A stretch of 64,000 bases of DNA, taken from positions 2,914,001 through 2,978,000 of the forward strand of contig NZ_JAGTWO010000004.1 of assembly GCF_018842675.1 (NCBI RefSeq). Direction: 5' to 3'. Numbering within the stretch: the first letter of the stretch is position 1; the number at the start of each line of letters is the position of its first letter. Origin of the DNA: Candidatus Pantoea bituminis. GTDB lineage: Bacteria > Pseudomonadota > Gammaproteobacteria > Enterobacterales > Enterobacteriaceae. Shown one piece after another: positions 29,552 through 40,429 of this stretch. The position numbers and the translations under genes are program-made. The notes under the pieces were generated by a model, which worked only from the letters and a program-made list of their open reading frames with translations, did no database searches and had not been told where the DNA came from.

Positions 29552-30289
29552 TGCCCATTCACCTGGCACTATCCGGTGCCAGGTTTCATTTCCTGTCAAC
29601 GGCTGCGTCGCTATCACCGTCACGATGTCATTGGCAGTAGTATGTTCTTGAAAATCAACCTCAACATCCTGATCAAGCAACTGCGCACGGCCAAACGGCG
29701 CACGGCGCGTGATCCAAAAGAGATTGGTGGAACAGAACGCCATTAAATAACGTCCGTCTGACAGCAACATATTGAACACGCCTTTCTGCCGCAGCTCGCT
29801 GGCTAATTCACCGATATAACGAAATACCGCGGGCCAGTTACCTGGTGTGCGCGGATATCGTGTCGCCAGCTTATGCAGAATCCAGCAAAAAGCCTTTTCG
29901 CTGTCAGTTTCACCCACCGGACGGAAAGTGCCGGTTTCCAGCTGACGATAACCTTTGAGTTGGCCGTTGTGAGCGTAGGTCCAGTTGCGTCCCCATAATT
30001 CACGTGTAAACGGATGGGTGTTTTCCAGCGATACCTGTCCGCGATTGGCCTGACGAATATGTGCCACCACCGAATGGGATTTGATGGGGTATTCCTGCAC
30101 TAAGCGCGCAATGGGCGAGTTATAGCTGGGCAGCGGATCTTTAAACGTACGGCAGCCTTTATCCTCGTAAAACGTAATGCCCCAGCCATCTTTGTGTGGC
30201 CCGGTTCCACCGCCGCGCTGCACCAGACCGGTGAAGCTGAAACAGATATCCGTTGGTACATTGGCGCTCATCCCGAGCAATTCGCACAT
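29522..30289 (-). CDS. yafJ: Class II glutamine amidotransferase YafJ
   Basis: 255 residues. N-terminal nucleophile Cys2 ([15 protein letters not shown]), HIRQANRG and [22 protein letters not shown] are the Ntn-hydrolase glutaminase motifs. No partner synthetase is nearby and the physiological acceptor is unknown. It follows gmhA on the same strand. Confidence 0.94.
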   Translation of the reverse strand: MCELLGMSANVPTDICFSFTGLVQRGGGTGPHKDGWGITFYEDKGCRTFKDPLPSYNSPIARLVQEYPIKSHSVVAHIRQANRGQVSLENTHPFTRELWGRNWTYAHNGQLKGYRQLETGTFRPVGETDSEKAFCWILHKLATRYPRTPGNWPAVFRYIGELASELRQKGVFNMLLSDGRYLMAFCSTNLFWITRRAPFGRAQLLDQDVEVDFQEHTTANDIVTVIATQPLTGNETWHRIVPGEWALFCLGERQE

Positions 30290-30309
30290 AGCAACCGCCT
30301 TAGTTAAAC

Positions 30310-30330
30310 GCCTCCCGTCGAGCAGGAGGC
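30310..30330 (-). terminator. Possible hairpin after gmhA
   Basis: GCCTCC / GGAGGC stem between gmhA and yafJ with only a weak T-tract (GTTTAAC) on the minus strand. Confidence 0.45.
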
Positions 30331-30337
30331 AATGCTG

Positions 30338-30916
30338 TTACTTCACCATCTCTTTTTCAATCAGCAGCATCAGGATATGAATCACTTTTATGTGAATTTC
30401 CTGAATACGGTCAGCATAGCCAAAATGCGGCACACGGATTTCGATATCGGCTGTTCCCGCCATTTTTCCGCCATCTTTGCCGGTCAGCGTAATGACTTTC
30501 ATGCCTTGTGCACGCGCGGCTTCAATCGCTTTAATGATATTGGCAGAGTTACCGGAAGTAGACAGGCCCAGCAGTACATCGCCAGAACGCCCCACGGCTT
30601 CAATGTAACGCGAGAACACATAGTCGTAACCAAAATCGTTGCTGACGCAGGAAAGATGGCTGACGTCAGAGATGGCAATCGCCGGATAACCAGGACGATT
30701 TTCGCGGTAGCGGCCCGTTAACTCTTCAGCGAAATGCATCGCATCGCAATGCGAGCCACCATTACCGCACGACAACACTTTTCCACCTGCTTTAAAACTG
30801 TCGGCCAGCATCACCGCAGCGCGTTGAATCGCATGGATATTGGCTTCATCGCTCAGAAAATTATTTAACGTATCGGCGGCTTCATTAAGTTCTGAACGAA
30901 TAATGTCCTGGTACAT
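30338..30916 (-). CDS. gmhA: Sedoheptulose-7-phosphate isomerase
   Basis: 192 residues from ATG 30916. First step of ADP-heptose synthesis for LPS inner core. SIS domain with [23 protein letters not shown] and [16 protein letters not shown]. In-frame codons before 30916 do not match the family. Conserved neighbour of fadE and yafJ. Confidence 0.97.
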   Translation of the reverse strand: MYQDIIRSELNEAADTLNNFLSDEANIHAIQRAAVMLADSFKAGGKVLSCGNGGSHCDAMHFAEELTGRYRENRPGYPAIAISDVSHLSCVSNDFGYDYVFSRYIEAVGRSGDVLLGLSTSGNSANIIKAIEAARAQGMKVITLTGKDGGKMAGTADIEIRVPHFGYADRIQEIHIKVIHILMLLIEKEMVK

Positions 30917-31130
30917 AGGGATGTCCTTTAAAGGGAGGTTTATCGCAGCAAGTTTAACGGAATGGCCGGTCAGCGCAAAGCACCGCACCCTATCCGTCCC
31001 CCTTTCCACGCGAAAATTTGGCGGGACTTCTGCCCGGAAAAAACCGCGCGCAACGATTTTGTGAGGAAGGTCGTAACTGCGATGTAAACGAATTGCTAAA
31101 TCAAACTAACTACTCTAAAGATCTACTCAT

Positions 31131-31147
31131 AACAGGTCAGACCTCTT
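31131..31147 (+). promoter_or_regulatory. FadR operator upstream of fadE
   Basis: AACAGGTCAGACCTCTT closely matches the FadR consensus AACTGGTCNGACNTGTT and lies 22 bp before the fadE start, so FadR should repress until long-chain acyl-CoA accumulates. Confidence 0.82.
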
Positions 31148-31169
31148 ACTACTTTACAGGCGGTTCATT

Positions 31170-33617
31170 ATGATGGTTGTTTCGATACTTGCGACGGTGG
31201 TGCTGATTAGCGCCTTGTTTTATCACCGCATTTCGCTGCGGTTGAGTAGCCTGATTCTGCTGCTGTGGACCGGCGCGCTGGCGGCGGCTCAGCTCTGGTC
31301 ACCCTGGTTGCTGCTGCCGTTAGCCATTATCCTGCTGCCTTTCAATTTGCCCGCGTTGCGCCGTAATCTCTTTTCCAAACCGATGCTACAGCGTTTTCAG
31401 AAAGTGATGCCACCGATGTCGCGCACCGAGAAAGAGGCGATTGAGGCCGGTACAACTTGGTGGGAAGGCGATCTGTTTCAAGGCAAACCAGACTGGCAGA
31501 AGCTACACAACTATCCGCAGCCGCGTCTGACCGCCGACGAGCAAGCTTTTATCGATGGCCCGGTAGAAGAAGCTTGCCGCCTGGCAAATGATTTTCAGAT
31601 CACCCATGAAATGGCCGATCTGCCGCCTGAACTCTGGGCGTATTTAAAACAGCATCGCTTCTTCGCTATGATCATTAAAAAAGAGTATGGCGGACTGGAA
31701 TTCTCAGCGTATGCACAAGCGCGTGTGCTGCAAAAACTGGCTGGCGTGTCGGGCATTTTAGCCATTACCGTCGGCGTTCCGAACTCACTTGGCCCCGGTG
31801 AACTGCTGCAACATTACGGCACCGACAAACAGAAAGATCACTATTTACCGCGTCTGGCGCGTGGTGAAGAGATTCCTTGTTTTGCTCTGACCAGCCCGGA
31901 AGCGGGTTCTGACGCAGGCGCTATTCCCGATACCGGCGTGGTGTGCATGGGCGACTGGCAAGGGCAGCACGTTCTGGGTATGCGTCTGACCTGGAATAAG
32001 CGTTATATCACGCTGGCCCCCATTGCCACCGTGCTGGGGCTAGCATTTAAACTCAGCGATCCTGAAGGATTGCTGGGCGCAACCAAAGAACTCGGTATTA
32101 CCTGTGCGTTGATCCCCACCCATACGCCAGGCGTTGAAATTGGCAATCGACACTTCCCGTTAAACGTCCCGTTTCAAAATGGTCCAACACGCGGCAAAGA
32201 TATCTTCGTACCGATCGATTTTATTATCGGCGGCCCAGAAATGGCCGGACAAGGCTGGCGGATGCTGGTTGAATGCTTGTCGGTTGGGCGCGGTATTACA
32301 TTGCCATCGAACTCTACCGGCAGTCTGAAAAGCGTGGCGCTGGCAACCGGTGCTTATGCGCATATTCGTCGCCAGTTCAAATTACCAATCGGTAAAATGG
32401 AAGGGATTGAAGAGCCGCTCGCGCGGATCGCCGGAAATGCTTATGTGATGGATGCAGCCGCGACGCTGATTACCACCGGTATTATGCAGGGCGAGAAACC
32501 GGCGGTGCTCTCTGCAATTGTCAAATATCACTGCACCCATCGCGGTCAGCACGCCATTATCGACGCCATGGATATTGCAGGCGGCAAAGGCATCATGCTC
32601 GGCAACAGCAATTTTCTCGCCCGTGCCTATCAGGGCGCGCCCATCGCGATTACGGTTGAAGGCGCGAATATTCTGACGCGCAGCATGATCATTTTTGGTC
32701 AGGGCGCGATTCGTTGCCATCCTTATGTTCTGCAAGAGATGGCAGCAGCAGCCAACAATGATGTCAGTGCTTTTGACAAGGCGTTGTTCAGCCACATAGG
32801 TCATGTCGGCAGTAACCACGTGCGCAGTTTGTGGTTGGGTTTAACCGGTGGCCGCACCAGCGCCACGCCAACGCGTGATGCAACGCGCCGCTATTATCAG
32901 CACCTGAACCGCATCAGCGCTAATCTCGCTTTGCTGTCAGATGTTTCGATGGCAGTGCTGGGCGGTAGTTTGAAACGTCGCGAACGCATTTCAGCCCGTT
33001 TAGGTGATGTGCTGAGCCAGCTCTATCTCGCCTCCGCAACGCTGAAACGTTATGACGATGAGGGCCGCAACGAAGCCGATCTGCCGCTGGTGCATTGGGG
33101 CGTACAGGATGCCTTGCATCAGGCGGAAGATGCCATGGATGATCTGCTGCGTAACTTCCCGAATCGCTTAGTTTCAGGCGTGCTCCGCCTGGTGATTTTT
33201 GCCGGCGGCAAACAGTGTCCAGCGCCTTCTGATCGTCTCGATCACCAGCTCGCAAGATTGCTGCAGCTGCCGTCAGCGACGCGCACTCGTTTAGGGCGCG
33301 GCCAATATCTGACGCCGAGTGAACATAATCCGGCAGGACAGCTGGAGCAAGCCTTGCAGGATGTGATGGCGGCGGAAGTGATTCACGATCGGCTGTGCAA
33401 ACAGACTAAAAAGCATCTCTCTTTTACCCGGCTTGATGCGCTGGCAACGCAGGCGCTGGAACAGGGCTTAATTGATGTGCAAGAAGCTGAGGTGCTGAAA
33501 CGCGCCGAAGCGAGTCGATTGCGCTCCATTAACGTTGATGAGTTTGCCGCAGATGCGTTGGCGGTGCCGGCTAAAGCGGCGGAGCAGAAACCGGGTCGTG
33601 CCAGCGAAGCCGCTTGA
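31170..33617 (+). CDS. fadE: Acyl-CoA dehydrogenase FadE
   Basis: 815 residues. FAD-dependent first step of fatty-acid beta-oxidation. An N-terminal hydrophobic segment (about 1-60, [19 protein letters not shown]) tethers it to the membrane; dehydrogenase motifs include [40 protein letters not shown] and [15 protein letters not shown]. Typical length for the enterobacterial enzyme. Divergent from gmhA. Confidence 0.97.
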   Translation: MMVVSILATVVLISALFYHRISLRLSSLILLLWTGALAAAQLWSPWLLLPLAIILLPFNLPALRRNLFSKPMLQRFQKVMPPMSRTEKEAIEAGTTWWEGDLFQGKPDWQKLHNYPQPRLTADEQAFIDGPVEEACRLANDFQITHEMADLPPELWAYLKQHRFFAMIIKKEYGGLEFSAYAQARVLQKLAGVSGILAITVGVPNSLGPGELLQHYGTDKQKDHYLPRLARGEEIPCFALTSPEAGSDAGAIPDTGVVCMGDWQGQHVLGMRLTWNKRYITLAPIATVLGLAFKLSDPEGLLGATKELGITCALIPTHTPGVEIGNRHFPLNVPFQNGPTRGKDIFVPIDFIIGGPEMAGQGWRMLVECLSVGRGITLPSNSTGSLKSVALATGAYAHIRRQFKLPIGKMEGIEEPLARIAGNAYVMDAAATLITTGIMQGEKPAVLSAIVKYHCTHRGQHAIIDAMDIAGGKGIMLGNSNFLARAYQGAPIAITVEGANILTRSMIIFGQGAIRCHPYVLQEMAAAANNDVSAFDKALFSHIGHVGSNHVRSLWLGLTGGRTSATPTRDATRRYYQHLNRISANLALLSDVSMAVLGGSLKRRERISARLGDVLSQLYLASATLKRYDDEGRNEADLPLVHWGVQDALHQAEDAMDDLLRNFPNRLVSGVLRLVIFAGGKQCPAPSDRLDHQLARLLQLPSATRTRLGRGQYLTPSEHNPAGQLEQALQDVMAAEVIHDRLCKQTKKHLSFTRLDALATQALEQGLIDVQEAEVLKRAEASRLRSINVDEFAADALAVPAKAAEQKPGRASEAA

Positions 33618-33640
33618 TGATCGATGAATCATTCCCTAAC

Positions 33641-33666
33641 AGGCCGACGCAATGTCGGCCTTTTTT
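33641..33666 (+). terminator. Terminator of fadE
   Basis: AGGCCGAC / GTCGGCCT stem followed by TTTTTT. Confidence 0.92.
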
Positions 33667-33676
33667 ATCCGCTTTT

Positions 33677-34876
33677 TCAGACAGCCTGGCGAATGCGGGC
33701 CAGCAGCGCTTCCACATCCTCAATATGATCGGCGGCCAGAATCAGCGTGCGGCCCAGCGTGATGGCGTTACGAATACACTCCGTGCGCATCGCCTCATCT
33801 TTAATGAGCTTCATATCCGCAACGTGAGACATGCCCACAGTACGACGAATCAGCTCGGTACCGCAGTAGCCAATCGTATCCGCCCATACTTTACGTAAAA
33901 ACGCCTGCGCATAGCCTGGATATGCCATGGCAACATCGGTGGTTTTGGCTTCAGCCAGTTCAAGAAAGCGATGGGCGAAGGCAATCCAGACGTCGCGCAC
34001 ATCGCTTAAACGCTGTTCACGACCATCGGCGGCTTCGCGCGGCGCCAGCAGGCCTGGCAGACCACAGTAGTTGATCAGCAAATTACCCAACGCGGTGCCA
34101 ACATCAAAGCCAATTGGACCGAAATAACCAAACTCAGCATCAATCGCTTTTAGGCTACCGTCAGCGACAAAAATCGATCCGCTGTGGATGTCACCATGCA
34201 GCAGCGCTTCAGCATTGGCAAAGAAACGATGCTTAAGGCCCGCCACCGCAATGCGTAACGCATCATCATGACGCAGGCTGGCAACCAGCGGCTCCAAAGC
34301 CTCCGGGTATTTATTGCGCTCATGATCGGTGTAGGGATCGTTGAAAAACAGATCCTCGGTGATTTCGCACATTTCCGGGTTAATAAAGCGGGCAACCTCC
34401 GCTTTTTTCTGGTGAGGATGCAAAATGAAATCAGAGGTGTGAAACAGGGTTTGCGCCAGATATTCACCCAGCTGACGCGATGCTTCCGGGTAATAAACGC
34501 CTTGTACCAGCTCGCCGCGCCAGATACGGTGACTGGAAAGGTCTTCCATCACCATCACGGCCAATTCTGCGTCGTAATGGGTAATCTGAACGGTATGCTG
34601 CGGGCAATGTTTATAGTGTTCAACCAGCGTTTGCGCTTCCAGACGGGCACGATCCAGCGTTAACGGCCAGGATTCTCCCACGCAACGTACGTAGGGCAGC
34701 GCTTGCTTAACCACCACGCGGCTTTTGCCTTGGTTATCATAAATCTTAAACACCAGATTAAGGTTACCATCACCAATCTCTTCCGCACTGACCAGCGTAG
34801 AAGGATCGTCCACTCCGCCAAATTGTTTGGCATATTCCACAGCGTCAGCAGCGGTGAAGGTACGGTATTGCAACAT
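33677..34876 (-). CDS. mtnK: 5-methylthioribose kinase
   Basis: About 399 residues. It phosphorylates 5-methylthioribose, feeding methionine salvage. APH/ChoK-type kinase motifs: [27 protein letters not shown] (catalytic loop) and [19 protein letters not shown] 34876 is preferred because AAGGA (34883-34887) is six bases upstream; the ATG at 34882 lies directly against it. Divergent from mtnA across a region with MetJ boxes. Confidence 0.95.
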   Translation of the reverse strand: MLQYRTFTAADAVEYAKQFGGVDDPSTLVSAEEIGDGNLNLVFKIYDNQGKSRVVVKQALPYVRCVGESWPLTLDRARLEAQTLVEHYKHCPQHTVQITHYDAELAVMVMEDLSSHRIWRGELVQGVYYPEASRQLGEYLAQTLFHTSDFILHPHQKKAEVARFINPEMCEITEDLFFNDPYTDHERNKYPEALEPLVASLRHDDALRIAVAGLKHRFFANAEALLHGDIHSGSIFVADGSLKAIDAEFGYFGPIGFDVGTALGNLLINYCGLPGLLAPREAADGREQRLSDVRDVWIAFAHRFLELAEAKTTDVAMAYPGYAQAFLRKVWADTIGYCGTELIRRTVGMSHVADMKLIKDEAMRTECIRNAITLGRTLILAADHIEDVEALLARIRQAV

Positions 34877-34928
34877 TGCCATTCCTTATAAACAAAAGAC
34901 TTGAGGATCAAATAGCCATAAGCCGTTC

Positions 34929-34944
34929 AGACGTCTATACATCC
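34929..34944. promoter_or_regulatory. MetJ operator between mtnK and mtnA
   Basis: A perfect met box AGACGTCT (34929-34936) is directly followed by ATACATCC (34937-34944), the tandem 8-bp arrangement bound by MetJ. The site lies between the divergent mtnK and mtnA genes. Confidence 0.82.
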
Positions 34945-34998
34945 GCCAAGCATGTTGGCACAATATCCGCCATTAACGCAACATGGATTTCACAGACA

Positions 34999-36021
34999 AT
35001 GCAGAGACTTCAAACCACCAACCTACAGGTTCGTGACAATCAGCTTTGGATCCTCGATCAGCAAGCGCTGCCGCAGCAAAAAAACTGGCTACCCGCGCAC
35101 AGCGTGGCGCAGCTGGTTGAACATATTCATGCCTTGCGCGTGCGCGGTGCGCCGCTGATTGGCCTTTCTGCGTCGCTGCTGCTGGCGCTGCTGGCGGAGC
35201 ACGGGCAAACGCGCGATCAGCTGGCAGAAGCGCTGGAAATCCTGCGCGCGGCGCGTCCGACCGCTGTGAACCTAATGAATAATCTTGATCGCATGAAGCT
35301 CGCGCTAGCGCAGGAGACGTTTGTCGACGCGCTTGTTAAAGAAGCGCTGCGTCTGGTGGAAGAAGATAAACAGCTGTGTGACGATATCGCTGACGCTGGC
35401 AGCGCGTTGGTCACGCCTGGCAGCCGCTTGCTGACACATTGCAATACTGGCGGATTAGCCACCGCAGGCGTAGGCACCGCGTTGGGCGTGATTGCCCGAG
35501 CGCATCAGCAAGGTAAAGTAGCGAATGTTTGGGTCGGTGAAACGCGTCCTTTATTGCAGGGTGGGCGGTTGACTGCATGGGAACTGGGTGAGCTGGCGAT
35601 ACCCTATCAGTTGATCACCGATTCCATGGCCGCCAGCCTGATGGCCAGTAAGCAGGTCGATGCGATTTGGGTCGGTGCCGATCGCATCGCTGCGAACGGT
35701 GATGTAGCGAACAAAATTGGCACTTACAGTTTGGCAGTGCTGGCGCATTACCATGGCATTCCATTCTATGTTGCCGCGCCACACACCACGCTGGATCGTT
35801 TGTGTCCGAACGGCGCAGCGATTCCGATTGAACAGCGTGCGGCGAGCGAGGTCACCGGCGTAGCGGGCAGTTTTGGCAATGTTCAATGGGCACCCGAAAA
35901 TGCGGCTGTTTATAATCCGGCATTTGACGTGACGCCTGCTGCATTGATCAGCGGTTGGGTGTTGGATACCGGTGTGGTCACGCCAGAGCAGGTAAAATTG
36001 GGTGCGTTTCAGCCACAGTGA
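34999..36021 (+). CDS. mtnA: 5-methylthioribose-1-phosphate isomerase
   Basis: 340 residues from ATG 34999 ([20 protein letters not shown]). Converts MTR-1-P to methylthioribulose-1-P. Motifs: [18 protein letters not shown], catalytic Cys in [14 protein letters not shown] and catalytic Asp in [19 protein letters not shown]. Longer in-frame starts would include the operator and are rejected. Divergent from mtnK. Confidence 0.95.
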   Translation: MQRLQTTNLQVRDNQLWILDQQALPQQKNWLPAHSVAQLVEHIHALRVRGAPLIGLSASLLLALLAEHGQTRDQLAEALEILRAARPTAVNLMNNLDRMKLALAQETFVDALVKEALRLVEEDKQLCDDIADAGSALVTPGSRLLTHCNTGGLATAGVGTALGVIARAHQQGKVANVWVGETRPLLQGGRLTAWELGELAIPYQLITDSMAASLMASKQVDAIWVGADRIAANGDVANKIGTYSLAVLAHYHGIPFYVAAPHTTLDRLCPNGAAIPIEQRAASEVTGVAGSFGNVQWAPENAAVYNPAFDVTPAALISGWVLDTGVVTPEQVKLGAFQPQ

Positions 36022-36039
36022 TTCCTGCGTTGCGAGGTC

Positions 36040-36095
36040 GTTTGTCCCCTTCCCGGCCTTCCCCTTTTTGATGGGGAGGGACCAAGGTGGGGACA
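36040..36095 (+). repeat. Dispersed palindromic GC-rich element, internally deleted copy
   Basis: Both outer ends of the 129-bp element (GTTTGTCCCC... and ...GGTGGGGAC) are present with one short hairpin, but the interior is missing. Confidence 0.75.
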
Positions 36096-36175
36096 GTGCA
36101 CACACGTCAAAACCGCGTATGTAGAGGCCAACATCTAACGCGCAGAGGTCAAATCTCTACGCGCAAAGGCAAAAG

Positions 36176-36718
36176 CTAATCCAGCCGTGGATAAGCATCG
36201 GCAATCTTGTCGCCAGTAAAATTAGCTACCCAACCTTCCTGATTATCGAAAATACGGATCGCAGTGAAGTTTGGCGACGATCCCATATCAAACCAGTGCG
36301 GCGTTCCCGCCGGAACGGAGATCAGATCGTTTTTCTCACACAGGATCTGCAAGATCTGTCCATCCAGATGCAGGCAAAACAATCCTGCGCCCTCAACAAA
36401 GAAACGCACTTCGTCTTCGCCATGGGTATGCTCTGAAAGAAACTTCTCGCGCAAGACGCTTTTCTGGGGATTGTCGGCACGCATGCTGATGACGTCCCAA
36501 CTTTGATAACCTTTTTCGGCGACCAGACGATCAATGGCATGCTGATAAGCGTTAATTACCTTTTCGGCGTCAGGATTCTCACCCAGTTCGCGATCCGCTT
36601 CCCAGCGCTCAAAGCGTACACCTTTAGCGTTAAGACGTTCACGGATTGCCTCAGCATCGGTGCTGTGCCATACCGGCTGGCTGGCTTCACTCTCAGTAAA
36701 AATGGTCAGTGCACTCAT
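36176..36718 (-). CDS. mtnD: Acireductone dioxygenase
   Basis: 180 residues from ATG 36718. Cupin metalloenzyme; metal ligands in [14 protein letters not shown] and the C-terminal HWFDMG. With Fe it yields the methionine precursor KMTB, with Ni it gives a shunt product. One base separates its start from the mtnC stop. Third gene of mtnBCD, transcribed leftwards. Confidence 0.96.
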   Translation of the reverse strand: MSALTIFTESEASQPVWHSTDAEAIRERLNAKGVRFERWEADRELGENPDAEKVINAYQHAIDRLVAEKGYQSWDVISMRADNPQKSVLREKFLSEHTHGEDEVRFFVEGAGLFCLHLDGQILQILCEKNDLISVPAGTPHWFDMGSSPNFTAIRIFDNQEGWVANFTGDKIADAYPRLD

Positions 36719-36719
36719 C

Positions 36720-37403
36720 TCAAATCGACTCCGGGTTAATCTGGGAAAAATTATTGACCTGACGATGACGGCTTTGATTATCCGCGTCGCCACGAATCAA
36801 CTGCAGGGTTTGCCAACCGGCTTCAGCCGCTGCGTCCAGTTCCTGATAAATATCAGAAAGAAACAGCAGCTGGTCAGCCGGCAGGCCGATTTCGGCGGCG
36901 ATAGTGTGATAAGCGTTAACCTCACGCTTGGCACCAACGTGCGTATCAAAATAACCGCTAAACAGGCCAGTAATATCACCTTCGTCGCTGTAGCCAAATA
37001 ACAATTTCTGCGCCGCAACCGAGCCGGAAGAATATACGTAGAGTTTTATACCCTGCTGCTGCCATGCCTTTAAAGCAGGCAGAACATCAGGGTAAAGGTG
37101 CCCGGTAAAACTGCCGTTAACGTAACCCGCGCGCCAGATCATCCCTTGCAGCGCTTTTAAGCCGGTGGATTTACGATCCTGATCCATAAAGCTGAACAGG
37201 ATTTCAGTGATCGTGGCGAGATCGGCCTCCGGCAGTTCGGCTTCGATGCGTACCGCATTCAGCGCGGCAGCAACCTCTGCGTTATCCTGATTTTCGCGAA
37301 TAAAGGCAGCTAAGTGTTGGCGGGCGTAAGGAAACAGTACGTTGTGCACGAAGCGGATGTCGCTGGTGGTGCCTTCGATATCAGTGACAATAGCGCGGAT
37401 CAT
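36720..37403 (-). CDS. mtnC: Enolase-phosphatase E1
   Basis: 227 residues from ATG 37403. HAD-superfamily bifunctional enolase/phosphatase; motif [12 protein letters not shown], then [17 protein letters not shown] and [13 protein letters not shown]. Converts diketo-MTP-1-P to acireductone. Overlaps mtnB by four bases. Confidence 0.96.
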   Translation of the reverse strand: MIRAIVTDIEGTTSDIRFVHNVLFPYARQHLAAFIRENQDNAEVAAALNAVRIEAELPEADLATITEILFSFMDQDRKSTGLKALQGMIWRAGYVNGSFTGHLYPDVLPALKAWQQQGIKLYVYSSGSVAAQKLLFGYSDEGDITGLFSGYFDTHVGAKREVNAYHTIAAEIGLPADQLLFLSDIYQELDAAAEAGWQTLQLIRGDADNQSRHRQVNNFSQINPESI

Positions 37404-38014
37404 TTGCTCTCCAGCAGGCGACGTTGACGTTCGCATTCAAATAAAAACTCCAACCCTTCAAGATGACGTCGTGCTTCATTGACGTTTTCGCCCCAGCAGG
37501 TTAAGCCGTGACCGCGTAATAAAAAGCCGTAACGCAGCGGAAAACGGGCGGCATAATCTTCAATTTCTGACGCCAGCGCAGCGATGTCCTGGCTGTTATC
37601 AAATACCGGAATCGCCACGGTATCTTCATGCGTGTGCTGACCCGTCAGGGATTTTTGCATTTCGTAGCCATACAGCAGCAGTGCAGCGCCCTCTTCCACT
37701 CGAGACAAGACGGTGGCGTTAACGGTGTGCGTATGCAGAACCGCGCCCGCCTCGGGAAATAGTCGATAGATTAAGGTGTGCAACGCGGTTTCGGCAGAAG
37801 GTTTGCGTCCAGAAGGCGCAAGATTAGAGGCAATTTCAACCTGGATGAAGTCATCACGCGTCAGGCCACCTTTGTCTTTGCCCGATTCGCTGAGCAAACA
37901 GAAATGTTCATCCTGACGAACCGACATATTACCGCCAGTCGCGGGTGCCCAGCCTTTAGCGCCTATCCAGTGACAAGCGGCGACGAGCTGATCGAGCTGT
38001 TGAGTGTCAGACAT
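37400..38014 (-). CDS. mtnB: Methylthioribulose-1-phosphate dehydratase
   Basis: 204 residues, class II aldolase fold. Zinc-binding [12 protein letters not shown] and [14 protein letters not shown]-terminal [12 protein letters not shown] phosphate-binding loop. First gene of the mtnBCD operon, preceded by ERIC copies and divergent from mtnE. Confidence 0.96.
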   Translation of the reverse strand: MSDTQQLDQLVAACHWIGAKGWAPATGGNMSVRQDEHFCLLSESGKDKGGLTRDDFIQVEIASNLAPSGRKPSAETALHTLIYRLFPEAGAVLHTHTVNATVLSRVEEGAALLLYGYEMQKSLTGQHTHEDTVAIPVFDNSQDIAALASEIEDYAARFPLRYGFLLRGHGLTCWGENVNEARRHLEGLEFLFECERQRRLLESK

Positions 38015-38049
38015 ACAATATCCTGTGCGATGGGTTTATGACCTTGATA

Positions 38050-38289
38050 ATACCTATTTTAATAGGGCGACAAACGCATGAATCCCCGGGAGCTTACTCA
38101 GGTAAGTGACCGGGGTGAAATGCGGGCAGCCAACGCATCTGCAGCGCGAAGCATGACGGATAGATATCCTAAATAATTCGGGTTGCAGGAAGGCGGCAAA
38201 CGCATGAATCCCCGGGAGCTTACTCAGGTAAGTGACCGGGGTGAAATGTGAGCAGCCAACGCATCTGCAGCGCGAAGTATGACGGATAT
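38050..38289. repeat. Tandem pair of ERIC elements
   Basis: Two copies, about 38050-38164 and 38165-38289, spaced 126 bp, each with CATGAATCCCCGGGAGCTTA and GGTAAGTGACCGGGGTGAAA. They fill the intergenic space between divergent mtnB and mtnE. The same family as the array at 1.4-1.8 kb but with distinct internal sequence. Confidence 0.9.
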
Positions 38290-38305
38290 AGCCATCTAAG
38301 CGTCT
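38290..38305 (+). promoter_or_regulatory. Possible MetJ boxes upstream of mtnE
   Basis: AGCCATCT (38290-38297) followed directly by AAGCGTCT (38298-38305), each 6 of 8 to AGACGTCT and in tandem, about 88 bp before mtnE. Confidence 0.5.
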
Positions 38306-38392
38306 TGATTGCCAAATACTAGCATCCTGTTTATAGTGACAACAACACAAGGTTACTCCGCAACGACATTCGCGCTTATAGGCCCAAGAACA

Positions 38393-39553
38393 ATGACGCA
38401 GCACAACCTGATTCCTGAGAGCAAATTACCTGCCCTCGGCACCACCATTTTTACGCAAATGAGCGCGCTGGCGCAGCAGCACAACGCAATCAATCTTTCC
38501 CAGGGCTTTCCTGATTTTGATGGCCCGCGCTATTTGCAGGAACGTCTGGCGTATCATGTTAGCCAGGGCGCGAATCAGTATGCGCCAATGACCGGTACGC
38601 TGCCGCTGCGTGAAGCGATTGCCGCTAAAACCGCTGAGCTTTATGGCCACCAGCCAGACATCGACAGTGAGATTACCGTTACTGCAGGCGCGACCGAAGC
38701 GTTGTATGCATCGATCACCGCACTGGTGCGTCCAGGCGACGAAGTGATCTGCTTTGATCCCAGCTATGACAGCTACGCACCCGCGGTACAACTGGCGGGC
38801 GGCGTGTTGAAACGCATCGCCCTGCAACCGCCGGGTTTTCGCGTTGATTGGGCTGCATTCAACACGTTGCTCAGCGATAAAACCCGTTTGGTGATCCTGA
38901 ATACACCGCACAACCCTTCCGCTACTGTGTGGCGCAAGAGTGATTATGCCGCGCTGTGGCAGGCGATTGCCGATCAAGAAATCTATGTACTGAGCGACGA
39001 AGTTTACGAGCACATTTGCTTTGCCGAAGAAGGTCATGCCAGCGTGCTGGCGCATGCCGGGTTGCGTCAACGTGCGGTTGCCGTATCGTCATTTGGTAAA
39101 ACCTTTCACATGACCGGCTGGAAAGTGGGTTACTGCATCGCACCTGCGGCGATCAGCGCTGAGATCCGCAAAGTGCACCAATACCTGACCTTCTCCGTGA
39201 ATACCCCTGCCCAACTCGCCATTGCCGATATGCTACGTCAGGAACCTGAACACTATCGTGAACTGCCGGAGTTTTACCGTGCCCGCCGCGATCGTTTGAT
39301 TCAGGCATTGAGCAAAAGCCGCTTTGAGGTGCTGCCCTGTGAAGGCACTTATTTCCTGCTCGCCGATTACAGCGCAATTTCTGATCTGGATGATGTGAGT
39401 TTCTGTCAATGGTTGACCAAAGAAGTGGGTGTCGCCGCGATTCCGTTATCGGTATTCTGTGCCGATCCATTCCCACACAAGCTAATTCGCCTCTGTTTTG
39501 CTAAACAAGAAGCGACGCTGGATGCCGCTGCGGAGCGTTTATGTCAGCTTTAA
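38393..39553 (+). CDS. mtnE: Methionine aminotransferase (YbdL/MtnE type)
   Basis: 386 residues from ATG 38393. PLP fold-type I; PLP Lys in SSFGKTFHMTGWKVGY, plus NTPHNPSATVW and SDEVYEHICF. Transaminates KMTB to methionine, the last salvage step. Upstream in-frame codons are rejected as they precede the family start (MTQHNLIPESKLPALGTTIF). Overlaps the omega-amidase gene by 13 bases. Confidence 0.93.
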   Translation: MTQHNLIPESKLPALGTTIFTQMSALAQQHNAINLSQGFPDFDGPRYLQERLAYHVSQGANQYAPMTGTLPLREAIAAKTAELYGHQPDIDSEITVTAGATEALYASITALVRPGDEVICFDPSYDSYAPAVQLAGGVLKRIALQPPGFRVDWAAFNTLLSDKTRLVILNTPHNPSATVWRKSDYAALWQAIADQEIYVLSDEVYEHICFAEEGHASVLAHAGLRQRAVAVSSFGKTFHMTGWKVGYCIAPAAISAEIRKVHQYLTFSVNTPAQLAIADMLRQEPEHYRELPEFYRARRDRLIQALSKSRFEVLPCEGTYFLLADYSAISDLDDVSFCQWLTKEVGVAAIPLSVFCADPFPHKLIRLCFAKQEATLDAAAERLCQL

Positions 39554-40311
39554 ATATCACGGTTTTGCAGGAAACGCTGAGCTGGATGGATGGCGAAGCT
39601 AACCTACGCCATTTTGATCAGGTTCTGAAGGGTATTCATGGGCGGGATGTGATTCTGCTGCCTGAAATGTTTACCACCGGGTTTGCTATGGAAGCGGCGA
39701 AAAGCTCGCTGCCACAAGCGCAGGTGGTGGAATGGTTACACGGGCATGCACGTGCCACGGATGCGTTGGTTGGCGGCAGCGCGGCGATCCAAACTGAAAA
39801 CGGTGCGGTGAACCGTTTTTTGCTAGTAGAGCCAGATGGTACGCTGCATCAGTATGACAAGCGTCATCTGTTCCGCATGGCCGATGAACATCATCATTAT
39901 CTGCCGGGCGCAACCCGTGAAGTCTTCAGCTGGCGTGGCTGGCGTATCCTGCCACAAATCTGTTATGACCTGCGTTTCCCGGTCTTTTCCCGCAACCGCA
40001 ATGATTACGATCTGGCGCTATTTGTCGCGAACTGGCCTGCGCCACGCGCGTTGCACTGGCAAGCGCTGTTATTAGCGCGGGCCATTGAGAATCAGGCTTA
40101 TGTGGCGGGTTGTAATCGCGTAGGTAGCGATGGCAATCAGCATCAATACAGCGGTGATAGCCGGATTATTTCGCCGCAAGGAGAGATCATCAGCGCCGCC
40201 GAACCCTTTAAACCGGCGCGCCTCGATGCTGAGCTTTCACTGGATGAATTAAACGCCTACCGCGAACGCTTCCCGGCATGGCGCGATGCGGATGATTTTT
40301 CGCTGACGTGA
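39541..40311 (+). CDS. yafV: Omega-amidase YafV (nitrilase superfamily)
   Basis: 256 residues. Nitrilase triad: Glu in VILLPEMFTTGFAME, Lys in HQYDKRHLFRMADEHHHY and Cys in LPQICYDLRFPVFS. It hydrolyses alpha-keto-omega-amides such as 2-oxoglutaramate, the by-product when a Gln-dependent transaminase makes methionine from KMTB. The 13-base overlap with mtnE supports this partnership. Also the E. coli neighbour of fadE. Confidence 0.93.
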   Translation: MSALNITVLQETLSWMDGEANLRHFDQVLKGIHGRDVILLPEMFTTGFAMEAAKSSLPQAQVVEWLHGHARATDALVGGSAAIQTENGAVNRFLLVEPDGTLHQYDKRHLFRMADEHHHYLPGATREVFSWRGWRILPQICYDLRFPVFSRNRNDYDLALFVANWPAPRALHWQALLLARAIENQAYVAGCNRVGSDGNQHQYSGDSRIISPQGEIISAAEPFKPARLDAELSLDELNAYRERFPAWRDADDFSLT

Positions 40312-40429
40312 TGGGCTGCGCTTTTCCCGCCTCGGGCTGCTAAAGAGCGAGGTGGTTTATCCCTCACCTCAGATCCTCTGAAGTGCGAGGTCTTTTGTCC
40401 CCCACCTCGGTCCTCTAAAGTGCGAGGTC

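Noticed and set aside
34882..34882. Upstream ATG as start of mtnK
   Set aside because: It abuts AAGGA with no spacer, whereas the ATG at 34876 has normal spacing and fits the family N-terminus.
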